From the NCBI GenBank assembly GCA_937877765.1, contig CALGBN010000227.1, positions 1 through 6,330 on the forward strand: a stretch of DNA of 6,330 nucleotides, in the 5' to 3' direction. This document shows positions 1 through 5,470 of this stretch, in pieces. Position 1 is the first letter of the stretch, and every line of letters begins with the position of its first letter. The DNA is from Candidatus Bathyarchaeota archaeon (GTDB lineage: Archaea > Thermoproteota > Bathyarchaeia > TCS64). Both the position numbers and the translations under genes were made by a program. A model generated the notes under the pieces. It was not told the origin of the DNA, searched no databases, and was given only the letters and a program-made list of their open reading frames with translations.

Positions 1-110
1 TTCTCAAGGAGGACGGCGTAATAGGCGTTAATACCAGTGAGCCCTTAGATTATAGAGACTGGACTCAGATAGAGTCGTGGGCTATGGAGTTAGCGGAGAA
101 GGTGAGTTAA
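1..110 (+). CDS. C-terminal fragment of an unidentified protein, possibly flavodoxin-like
   Basis: An open frame enters from the left edge (complete codons from base 3) and ends at TAA 108-110, giving 35 residues. The other two forward frames hit stops within 30 bases. The tail ends in an amphipathic helix, roughly DWTQIESWAMELAEKV. A closing helix with a 'W..ELAEK' pattern is common in flavodoxin and NADPH-dependent FMN reductase families, so a flavodoxin-like protein is a guess; 35 residues cannot establish it. The stop directly abuts the TTG start of the MarR-family gene, so the two are almost certainly one transcript and translationally coupled. If the guess is right, a redox flavoprotein would sit with its own regulator, a common MarR arrangement. 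Confidence 0.55.
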   Translation, partial: LKEDGVIGVNTSEPLDYRDWTQIESWAMELAEKVS

Positions 111-572
111 TTGGCAGAGACAAACAGAAAAGTATTCGATGTATTCGGTTCAATTTTCTTACTTAGCCAGAAACTCCAATACATTACTGATTATGAGCTT
201 GGTAAACATAACCTCACAACAAAGCAGTTTCTAGTGTTGGCGGCTGTCGATACTGCCTTTGAAAATCCTCCGACACTGAATGAGGTAGCCATGGTGCTCA
301 GTACAAGCCGTCAGAACGTGAAACAATTAGCGAATCAGCTTGAGAAGAAAAGCTTCATGGAGCTAGTTAGCGATCCATCAGATAAACGCAAGGTATTGTT
401 AAAGACCACTGAGAAAAACCGTCTTTTCTGGGACAATCACGCCAAGGAGAATATGGTGTTCTTCAGGCGGTTATTCGGTGACCTAACCAATGACGAGGTA
501 GAACAATTATATCTGCTTCTCAGCAAGCTCATGGCTAGCTTCGATAAGTTCTACTACGAGATAAGAGGTTAG
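111..572 (+). CDS. MarR-family winged helix-turn-helix transcriptional regulator
   Basis: The 153-residue product has the usual MarR length. An N-terminal helical dimerisation segment (about 1-35) precedes the winged helix-turn-helix (about 36-100). The recognition helix lies near residues 65-79 (STSRQNVKQLANQLEKK). The wing is SDPSDKRKVLL (87-97), matching the family signature D-x-x-D-x-R-x-x-x-L followed by a T-rich turn. C-terminal helices (about 104-150) complete the dimer interface. The family binds palindromic operators as a dimer and is often released by small ligands or oxidants; the ligand here is unknown. The start is TTG at 111, immediately after the upstream TAA. The purine-rich GGAGAAGGTGAG (95-106) inside the upstream gene serves as ribosome site, and no ATG is available nearby. 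It probably regulates its own operon. Its stop overlaps that of the convergent Nudix gene. Confidence 0.9.
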   Translation: MAETNRKVFDVFGSIFLLSQKLQYITDYELGKHNLTTKQFLVLAAVDTAFENPPTLNEVAMVLSTSRQNVKQLANQLEKKSFMELVSDPSDKRKVLLKTTEKNRLFWDNHAKENMVFFRRLFGDLTNDEVEQLYLLLSKLMASFDKFYYEIRG

Positions 573-997
573 CATCTCTCCGCGTAGTGGAATGGATGTT
601 CATCTGTTAACCATTTTCTCAGAAGCCATTGCAGGCTACTGGGCAATAATATCCTTTTCTCGAAATCCTTTGGCTTTACCCAGATGAACTCAAGATGCCC
701 TTCAGCTGAAGAAACATCAGTCTCGTTGATTGCCGCTGTAAATACGATGTTTATCTCCTCATGTCGTATGTTATGTTCATCGGTAAACTTGTGCTCAAGA
801 ACACCGACAAAGTCACCTATCATGGTTTCTACTCCAAGCTCCTCACGTAGCTCTCGTTTTAGGGCTTCATCAGCGTATTCTCCGGGTTCGATGTGTCCTC
901 CGGGTAGGAACGTGTTTGTTTCTCCTATCTTGTGGGCTAGTAGAATTCTGTCATCTTGTTTGATTACGGCTCGGGCGATGAGTTCGATTTCCGTCAT
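569..997 (-). CDS. Nudix hydrolase (MutT-like)
   Basis: The 142-residue single-domain protein carries a perfect Nudix box, G-x5-E-x7-R-E-U-x-E-E-x-G-U, at residues 34-56 (G34, E40, R48, E49, E52, E53, G55). The preceding LPGG and the N-terminal strand ARAVIKQDDRILLAHK are typical of MutT-like members. Nudix enzymes hydrolyse nucleoside diphosphates linked to another group, using Mg2+ held by the box glutamates. The substrate cannot be read here; candidates include oxidised nucleotides, NDP-sugars and ADP-ribose. No Shine-Dalgarno site precedes ATG 997. A TATA-like TACATAAT lies 20-27 bases upstream, so the mRNA may be leaderless. The gene is co-directional with the zinc-ribbon gene but 143 bases away, so it is probably a separate transcript. 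It ends convergently on marR with a 4-base overlap. Confidence 0.93.
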   Translation of the reverse strand: MTEIELIARAVIKQDDRILLAHKIGETNTFLPGGHIEPGEYADEALKRELREELGVETMIGDFVGVLEHKFTDEHNIRHEEINIVFTAAINETDVSSAEGHLEFIWVKPKDFEKRILLPSSLQWLLRKWLTDEHPFHYAERC

Positions 998-1015
998 GGG
1001 TATATGAAACCCGGG

Positions 1016-1034
1016 CTATTATGTACACTTTCCC
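1016..1034 (-). promoter_or_regulatory. Possible TATA/BRE promoter of the Nudix gene
   Basis: On the minus strand the sequence reads GGGGAAAGTGTACATAAT. The AT-rich core is centred about 24-25 bases before ATG 997, and a purine-rich GAAA stands where the archaeal BRE is expected. With no ribosome site before the ATG, this fits a leaderless archaeal transcript. The box is not a strong consensus. Confidence 0.35.
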
Positions 1035-1127
1035 CTTTACTCATACAGTTTTTTCCACTTATCGAGACCTATTCTAGGCTGTTTTGGGGCTGGTTTCCAT
1101 TAAATAGAGCTGATTATGACTGGGATT

Positions 1128-1141
1128 GGGGTACCCCCCCC
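1128..1141. repeat. Short palindrome GGGGTACCCC overlapping a run of eight C
   Basis: A perfect 10-base palindrome (1128-1137) runs into C8 (1134-1141), which abuts the minus-strand stop codon of the zinc-ribbon gene (TAG, 1143-1141). There is no loop and no following T tract, so it is not a convincing terminator in either direction. Homopolymers of this length are prone to sequencing errors. The run lies after the stop in the direction of reading, so the protein sequence is unaffected. Confidence 0.4.
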
Positions 1142-2571
1142 TAGTCTTGGATGCCCCAGAGATAGAACTCATTGACTCTCGCAGGGTGATTCATCAAAAC
1201 ATCAAGCATCACTGCGAAGAGGTCTGGGTTCATCTCCTTATTGTTAGAAGCAAGCATACGAACAGATGTCTCAGCAGGATTATCGTCTCGTGGAAGCAAA
1301 AGCACCTGTACAAACTGGTCCTTGAATGGCTCTTGGGCGCTCTCGTTGAATCCTGTTGCGAAGTTCATGAATCCCCCAGTGAGTGTTTTGTCGTTTGGTG
1401 ATTTCACGTATTTGATGTTGGGGAAAAGCTGGTAGTGGGGATAATTGTTTATCCTCTCCGCTACTTTCATGAGATCATCGTGTCTCACGAAGTATCCCTT
1501 GTTGGCGATGTTCCATAGCTTGCCCTCGTATTCCTGTTCCGTGGTCTTGTATCTGATGGTCCACTGAGCATCAGTGCCTCCCTCGATCTCAGATATCAAC
1601 TGCTCAACTGGATCAATTGGCTTGGGTGGTGGAGGCGGAGGAAGAGGCGTTGATGTGGCTACCGGCGCCTCTTTTGGAGACTCACTAAGTGGTGCTCCAC
1701 ATTCACCGCAGAACTTGTTATCCTCTGGGTTGTTAAAACCGCATTTAGGACAAGTGACTCCCTTCTGAGTTGGTGCAGGAACCGGTGCCGGTGCTGGAGG
1801 TGGTGCTGTCTTCTGCATTTTCTTCAAGATGTCTTCGGCATAGTCGCTGATCATTGGTCCTGTGGTTGGTGTCTGATAATTGTATTGGTCTACTATCTGT
1901 GCGATGCGTCGGACTGCTTGTAGGGCTGGCTCAATATCTTTGGGGTCTTGGGTAGTGTGTTGGGACGCGATGAGAGTTCTATTACCCATTGGTATGATCA
2001 TACAAGATGTGCCATGGTTGTTCTCTTCATCATTAACCTTTACTGGGAAGCTGGCTCTTCGTCCCACGTTCAGGTTCTGATCTATTCCATTGACGTTGGT
2101 CTCGGTTCTAAGCTTCCCCATGAGTTTACCTAGATGACTATCATTGTTGAGTGCATCAACGAGGCTATTCCAGTTCATCCTGTTCTTATAGACATCAGAA
2201 GCCTTCGTGGTCTTGTTGTACGGCACCCAGATGGGCTTCTTCCTGAAACCGTCACGAATCCTCTTAACGTAGATGGATGCAGGGACAGGCTTCTCCACCA
2301 AAACCGCGCAATAGCATTTCAAAGGCTCGCTGAGTACTGCTGCTGCGAGTCCGTGGGCTGTGAATGTGATGAAGTTAGTATCTGAGTAGATGTCCGGGCT
2401 CTTGTTTGATGTGAAAACATGGTTCAGTCTACCGAATGTTCCGCCTGTAAATGGTCCAATATTCTCCAATCCCATGTACTGGACCCCAAACCCATGCTTC
2501 TGCCCTATTCTCATATACTCGTTGTTTACTCGTTGAGCTAACTTATCCATTGAATCTGTTTGCCTGCTCAA
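1141..2571 (-). CDS. Zinc-ribbon protein with two unrecognised domains joined by proline-rich hinges
   Basis: I do not recognise this 476-residue protein as a named family. It has four parts. An N-terminal domain of about 250 residues mixes helix and strand and has no signal peptide or membrane segment. An Ala/Pro hinge follows (about 256-268, APPPAPAPVPAP). A classic four-cysteine zinc ribbon comes next (C274, C277, C288, C291; CPKCGFNNPEDNKFCGECG). After a second proline hinge (about 310-321, including seven consecutive prolines) comes a C-terminal domain of about 150 residues. The layout suggests two cytosolic modules separated by a flexible zinc-binding linker, as in adaptor or scaffold proteins. 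The start is TTG 2571, supported by GAGG seven bases upstream; ATG 2550 (residue 8) is the alternative. It lies 59 bases downstream of the membrane-protein gene on the same strand, but a TATA-like box between them suggests its own promoter as well. Confidence 0.85.
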   Translation of the reverse strand: MSRQTDSMDKLAQRVNNEYMRIGQKHGFGVQYMGLENIGPFTGGTFGRLNHVFTSNKSPDIYSDTNFITFTAHGLAAAVLSEPLKCYCAVLVEKPVPASIYVKRIRDGFRKKPIWVPYNKTTKASDVYKNRMNWNSLVDALNNDSHLGKLMGKLRTETNVNGIDQNLNVGRRASFPVKVNDEENNHGTSCMIIPMGNRTLIASQHTTQDPKDIEPALQAVRRIAQIVDQYNYQTPTTGPMISDYAEDILKKMQKTAPPPAPAPVPAPTQKGVTCPKCGFNNPEDNKFCGECGAPLSESPKEAPVATSTPLPPPPPPKPIDPVEQLISEIEGGTDAQWTIRYKTTEQEYEGKLWNIANKGYFVRHDDLMKVAERINNYPHYQLFPNIKYVKSPNDKTLTGGFMNFATGFNESAQEPFKDQFVQVLLLPRDDNPAETSVRMLASNNKEMNPDLFAVMLDVLMNHPARVNEFYLWGIQD

Positions 2572-2576
2572 AAGAC

Positions 2577-2616
2577 ATCCTCTGATGCTATTTTGGGGTG
2601 CTTGATTATAATAAAT
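2577..2616 (-). promoter_or_regulatory. Probable TATA box and Shine-Dalgarno site of the zinc-ribbon gene
   Basis: Minus-strand TTTATTATAATC (2616-2604) is a good archaeal TATA box. Transcription would start about 25 bases on, near 2585, leaving a short leader. That leader contains AGAGGAT (GAGG at 2582-2579), seven bases before TTG 2571. The ribosome site is the reason for choosing the TTG start over ATG 2550. Confidence 0.5.
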
Positions 2617-2630
2617 TTCAGATAAAACGG

Positions 2631-3161
2631 CTACTCAAGCTTGATGATACCATTATAGTGTCTTGGGTCCACATCCGACTTCTGCAACAACTCAAGCTGT
2701 TTCTCCATCTTGCGTGTGTTATCCCGTATGACGTTAATCATATCGCCTGTGAGTTCGCCCTTCTTCTCCGCCATAAATGTAGCCTGATTGATCATGATAA
2801 TCTGGTTTCTGATCTCCTGTTCTGCTAACCAGATTCCTTCCTTGACTCTTTTCTGCTCCTCTAATCCTTGCTCATACTTCATTCGTTCTTGCTCTCTTAC
2901 GAAGTAGATGATCATGAATACGCTGAACAGCATTGTGGCGAAGACTATCTTATCCAGATTATAGTTGTCTAGGAAGTTGATTAGTCCGGGGGCTTCAAAG
3001 ACCTCGAAGACACTGGTAGCAACGAATATCCCCATGGATATTACGTAGCCGATGTAGATTATGCGGTACTTCTTGATGGTTTCAGCTATCGGTGGAATAC
3101 TCTGCGCTATTGTATGAAGTGGGCTCTGTATGTCCTTTAACCCCATGTGATCACCGACCAA
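2631..3161 (-). CDS. Small two-helix membrane protein with cytoplasmic coiled-coil tail
   Basis: I do not recognise this 176-residue protein as a named family. A polar N-terminus (1-32) is followed by two hydrophobic helices (about 33-52 and 70-88), joined by a short acidic loop containing DNYNLD. A highly charged helical tail follows (about 90-165), rich in Glu, Lys, Gln and Arg with heptad-like spacing; a likely break lies near residues 131-141 (AEKKGELTGD). A helical hairpin anchor with a long coiled coil suggests a membrane tether or oligomerising scaffold. Two starts compete. TTG 3161 has GAGGTG six bases upstream. ATG 3146 (residue 6) has GGTGATC, a seven-base anti-16S match, just ahead. 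Membrane topology is the same either way. It is the first gene of the minus-strand group and precedes the zinc-ribbon gene by 59 bases, so a partnership is possible but unproven. Confidence 0.8.
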   Translation of the reverse strand: MVGDHMGLKDIQSPLHTIAQSIPPIAETIKKYRIIYIGYVISMGIFVATSVFEVFEAPGLINFLDNYNLDKIVFATMLFSVFMIIYFVREQERMKYEQGLEEQKRVKEGIWLAEQEIRNQIIMINQATFMAEKKGELTGDMINVIRDNTRKMEKQLELLQKSDVDPRHYNGIIKLE

Positions 3162-3220
3162 TCAAAGCACCTCATGCTTTTATCAGACTGCATGTACCAA
3201 GCAACTACCTACAAACACGG

Positions 3221-3230
3221 GAATAATATT
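3221..3230 (-). promoter_or_regulatory. Possible TATA box for the membrane-protein gene
   Basis: Minus-strand AATATTATTC lies about 60-69 bases before TTG 3161 in the divergent intergenic region. It would give a leader of about 35-40 bases that includes the GAGGTG ribosome site. A second AT-rich element, CTGATAAAAG (about 3180-3189), is an alternative. Neither has a clear BRE. Confidence 0.25.
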
Positions 3231-3250
3231 CTCACTGGAATACATTTCTC

Positions 3251-3266
3251 AAAAGGATATTTATCT
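3251..3266 (+). promoter_or_regulatory. Probable BRE/TATA promoter of the DUF39-ACT gene
   Basis: AAAAGGATATTTATCT combines a purine-rich BRE-like stretch (AAAAGG) with a TATA core (ATATTTAT). Transcription would begin about 25 bases downstream, near 3285-3288. That leaves a leader of about 15 bases holding the GGAGGA ribosome site, which is ordinary archaeal promoter geometry. It indicates that translation starts near 3300 and not at the first in-frame ATG (3395). Confidence 0.5.
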
Positions 3267-3292
3267 AGGAATAAGGGTACTGTGGCTACACT

Positions 3293-3298
3293 GGAGGA
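3293..3298 (+). promoter_or_regulatory. Strong Shine-Dalgarno site fixing a non-ATG start
   Basis: GGAGGA is a full anti-16S match. No ATG, GTG or TTG occurs in any frame between it and base 3335. The codons following at usable spacing are ATA (3299) and ATA (3302), both in frame with the DUF39 reading frame. The second leaves AATA between GGAGG and the start, a normal distance. Confidence 0.75.
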
Positions 3299-3301
3299 AT
3301 A

Positions 3302-4057
3302 ATAAAACTCACAGCATCAAACCAGACCAGAACAGTTGAAGAGATCAACGAAAAGATCAGAACAGGCGACGTACAGGTTCTAACCGTCGCCGAGATGAAG
3401 GAACTGGTGGAAAGCAGCGGAACAAAAGTAGCCCTTAATGAGGTTGATATAGCCACCACAGGCACCATGGGCGCCATGTGCAGCAGCGGAGCACTCATCA
3501 ACGTCGGACACGCAGACCCACCAATCAAGATAGAAAAAGCATGGATAAACGATGTACCAATCCCACACCCCGGAGCAGCCGTAGACCTCTATATCGGAGG
3601 GGCGGTTCAATCCGAGACAGGCACCGTGGTTAGAGGCGATCTACTGAGTATAGAGGTCTCAATTGACGATGAGCGTATCCATAAGGCGTCGCTCATAGGT
3701 GATGGCGCCGAGAAAAGCCAAGTCGTACAAGAAGCCGTGGATCGTTTGACCTCTATTGGAGGCGTTGTGCACAGCATTGAAACTTCAGAGGGAAAACTGA
3801 CGATCAGTTTTACTCATGATGCATTGATAGCGTTGAACACCCTTCACGAGCTTGTGGCGCATCATGGGTTGAAGTCGATAAGCCTCAAGGAGAACCTGCG
3901 ACGAATCACGGTATCAGGGAAAGATATCAAACTTATCCGATCCAAGATACCGGACATACTCTGTTTGACTGGGGTCTACTGTGTGAAAACAGACCCGACA
4001 GGAGTCTCTATCACCGTTGAGGAAGGTGCTTTGGATCATGTGCAGGGTTTTTTCTAG
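3302..4057 (+). CDS. Truncated DUF39 (COG1900, homocysteine biosynthesis) domain fused to tandem ACT-like region
   Basis: The 251-residue frame has two unlike halves. Residues ~10-105 match the start of DUF39/COG1900: TVEEINEKIRTGD, then VDIATTGTMGAMCSSGA, then INVGHADPPIKIEKAWINDV. C60 is the likely conserved family cysteine. DUF39 proteins help convert aspartate semialdehyde plus sulfide to homocysteine in methanogens, but are normally about 350-500 residues; the rest is absent here. From ~125 to the end, the pattern IGDG...LTISF...LHELVAHHGLKSISLKENLRRITVSG resembles the tandem ACT regulatory tail of aspartate kinase, the second ACT being degenerate; a NIL-like domain is an alternative. 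The kinase catalytic domain is absent. The start is set at ATA 3302 because GGAGGA precedes it and homology begins about 70 bases before the first in-frame ATG (3395). Third-base composition changes at the junction. It may be a real fusion, a regulatory remnant or an assembly chimera. Confidence 0.75.
   Translation: MKLTASNQTRTVEEINEKIRTGDVQVLTVAEMKELVESSGTKVALNEVDIATTGTMGAMCSSGALINVGHADPPIKIEKAWINDVPIPHPGAAVDLYIGGAVQSETGTVVRGDLLSIEVSIDDERIHKASLIGDGAEKSQVVQEAVDRLTSIGGVVHSIETSEGKLTISFTHDALIALNTLHELVAHHGLKSISLKENLRRITVSGKDIKLIRSKIPDILCLTGVYCVKTDPTGVSITVEEGALDHVQGFF
4048..4053 (+). terminator. Possible oligo-T terminator at the end of the DUF39-ACT gene
   Basis: Six T residues stand immediately before the TAG stop, inside the Phe-Phe codons. 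Archaeal termination often occurs at oligo-T tracts without a hairpin. Because the neighbouring gene converges here with overlapping stops, this is the nearest candidate for plus-strand termination. A chance Phe-Phe tail explains it equally well. Confidence 0.25.
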
Positions 4058-4893
4058 TCAAACACCCGTAGGAGTGCTTCACCGATGGCGTCAATCATGC
4101 TGTTGGCTGTGCCTGATGCCAGTATGTCACCTGATGCCTCCCTGATGAGCCCATAAAATAATCCAATTGTGAAGACATAGAGACCCCAACCCCAAGCAAA
4201 ATCATAGACACCACTCCAAGTCTTCATAACCCTAAGCCCTCTACTTGCTCCATAGAGTACTGCTGAGACTATTAACCCGGGTCCAAAGCTTGTATTGCCT
4301 ATTTTCCATTCCTTTTGGTATTCTTGGTTTATGCTGGACTGGACATATCCTCTGTAGAAGAACTCCTCCGCAAAACCACCAACCAAGACATTCCAGATGT
4401 ACTCTTTCAACAATCTCAAAGAAAACGCATCATAGATGATGCTGAAAATATAAGGCGACATTAATGCCAAAATGATTACTCCGAGTCGTCTATTTGAAGC
4501 AGGACCAAACATACCCCGATTCATAAATAAAATCGCAGCCAGTACAAGTAAACTCAGAATCGCTGCAACTGATGGAAACTCTTGATATCGAACACCCCAA
4601 CCATTGTAGAATGTTAGAATCAACTGGGGAAAGATGAAAAAGACCCAACCCCTGAAGCCGTTGTTGATGCTGCTGCGCCAGTTTTCCACAGATACACCCA
4701 TCAGTCTGAACTCATAGCGACGAACAACAATAACGAAAACAGACAAAGCCACCAATAATAAGCCTGTAAGGTAGCTTCCCCCTAGTACACGGTTCTCCCA
4801 CCTAACTAGGTCACGTACCCCTTGAGGCACTATGAGTATCAGTTGGAGCACCGTGAATGCGATAACTGCGTCTAGGATGGATTTTCCCTTCAT
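4054..4893 (-). CDS. CPBP-family (CAAX protease/Abi) membrane protein with altered catalytic motifs
   Basis: The 279-residue protein has about seven or eight hydrophobic helices (near 7-25, 40-58, 82-97, 108-125, 137-155, 160-178, 203-217, 235-252). Residues 174-184 (FAEEFFYRGYV) carry motif 1 of CPBP intramembrane metalloproteases, E-E-x3-R (E176, E177, R181). The rest of the active site is altered. Motif 2, usually F-x3-H, reads YGASR (214-218), with Arg in place of the metal-binding His. Motif 3, usually H-x3-N/D, reads NSMID (264-268). Active members cleave prenylated proteins or peptides within the membrane. This one may be a non-proteolytic homologue or bind metal differently. ATG 4893 has only a weak GGA upstream and an AT-rich AAATACAA about 25 bases ahead, so it may be leaderless. 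It shares a divergent region with the plus-strand gene at 4969, and its stop overlaps that of the DUF39-ACT gene. Confidence 0.82.
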   Translation of the reverse strand: MKGKSILDAVIAFTVLQLILIVPQGVRDLVRWENRVLGGSYLTGLLLVALSVFVIVVRRYEFRLMGVSVENWRSSINNGFRGWVFFIFPQLILTFYNGWGVRYQEFPSVAAILSLLVLAAILFMNRGMFGPASNRRLGVIILALMSPYIFSIIYDAFSLRLLKEYIWNVLVGGFAEEFFYRGYVQSSINQEYQKEWKIGNTSFGPGLIVSAVLYGASRGLRVMKTWSGVYDFAWGWGLYVFTIGLFYGLIREASGDILASGTANSMIDAIGEALLRVFD

Positions 4894-4934
4894 TGTATCC
4901 AGATTGGTCTTGGTTGTATTTGACTGGTTTCCTA

Positions 4935-4945
4935 AACCCTTAAAC
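4935..4945 (+). promoter_or_regulatory. Promoter-like element AACCCTTAAAC ahead of the ATC-hydrolase-like gene
   Basis: The TTAAAC core (4940-4945) is centred 26-27 bases before ATG 4969, as expected for TATA in a leaderless archaeal transcript. The same element, with one mismatch, lies 22 bases before the next gene's ATG. This spacing argues for ATG 4969 over ATG 4954, which would sit only eight bases after the element. Confidence 0.5.
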
Positions 4946-4968
4946 TGTGCTAGATGCTGGTGTTGATT

Positions 4969-5439
4969 ATGTTCGACGGCGTCAGACGAGCATACGACCT
5001 GAATATCCTGTATGTGATGAAGGTAATAGAAATCCTAGGCACTGACAAGGCACTGGAAATCCTTGAGGAAGCCAGCAAACGCCAAGGAGTACTCATCGCA
5101 CGAGAAATGCGCAGAAAACTACCCAAAGGCCTCACAACACTTGAGATAGGCGCAGAAGTCTACAAGCGGTTCATGGAGGACGCGGGAACAGAGATCAGAG
5201 TCCACAAACAAGACGAAAAAAGCGTAACATTCCTACTCAACAGGTGTCCCTTCTTTGAGGCGTTCCTTGATGTCGGGGTGGACTGTGGCATGTTCCTCAA
5301 CGGATTATGCACACATCTGACTTTACCCAGTATTCAGGCAACTCTCAACGAATTTGATCCAAGGCTCAGGGTTGAAGCCGTCTTGACGCGTGAGTCAGCC
5401 GAGGAATACTGTCTAGAAAGAGTCTATTTGGCTGAGTAA
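4969..5439 (+). CDS. Cysteine-containing protein, probably L-2-amino-thiazoline-4-carboxylate (ATC) hydrolase-like
   Basis: The 156-residue protein has a helical N-terminal half (about 10-75, including ASKRQGVLIAREMRRKLPKG). The C-terminal half carries RCPFFEAFLDVGVDCG (92-107), a third cysteine at 114 and a last one at 148 in TRESAEEYCLE. An R-C-P motif followed by spaced cysteines and a late Cys after a 'T.s..e..C' stretch recalls the ATC hydrolase-like family (PF14196). Its characterised members open a thiazoline ring to make cysteine, but most members have unknown roles. This assignment is by motif memory and moderate at best; the cysteines could bind metal or a cofactor. ATG 4969 is chosen for its TATA spacing and a GGTG nearby; ATG 4954 would add five hydrophobic residues. 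The flavoprotein gene follows after 31 bases on the same strand, without an intervening T tract. Confidence 0.75.
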   Translation: MFDGVRRAYDLNILYVMKVIEILGTDKALEILEEASKRQGVLIAREMRRKLPKGLTTLEIGAEVYKRFMEDAGTEIRVHKQDEKSVTFLLNRCPFFEAFLDVGVDCGMFLNGLCTHLTLPSIQATLNEFDPRLRVEAVLTRESAEEYCLERVYLAE

Positions 5440-5448
5440 CCGTTAAAC
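5438..5448 (+). promoter_or_regulatory. Promoter-like element AACCGTTAAAC ahead of the flavoprotein gene
   Basis: TTAAAC (5443-5448) is centred about 25 bases before ATG 5471, which has no Shine-Dalgarno site. It matches the element at 4935-4945 in 10 of 11 positions. AACCGT recurs at 5450-5455, so direct repeats 12 bases apart overlap and follow the core and could be an operator. The element begins at the last bases of the upstream stop codon. Confidence 0.45.
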
Positions 5449-5470
5449 AAACCGTCACAATCCCTTACCT

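Noticed and set aside
684..1007. Plus-strand open frame of 107 codons opposite the Nudix gene
   Set aside because: It is antisense to a perfect Nudix box, is Ser/Arg-rich and low in complexity, and has no ribosome site.
1128..1141. GGGGTACCCC palindrome as a transcription terminator
   Set aside because: It has no loop and no T tract on either strand, so it does not fit known archaeal or bacterial terminators.
1126..1401. Plus-strand open frame opposite the end of the zinc-ribbon gene
   Set aside because: It runs through a coding region with well-formed protein on the other strand and shows no family motif.
3286..3610. Minus-strand open frames under the DUF39 domain
   Set aside because: They mirror the conserved DUF39 coding sequence and have no recognisable domain or ribosome site.
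3395..4057. ATG 3395 as the start of the DUF39-ACT gene
   Set aside because: Conserved DUF39 sequence (TVEEINEKI) lies upstream in frame, and the only good ribosome site is at 3293-3298.
4078..4142. Recurring CCTGATG and GATGCC words as a tandem repeat
   Set aside because: Copies are short and irregularly spaced within a coding region, and they encode different residues, so they look like chance.
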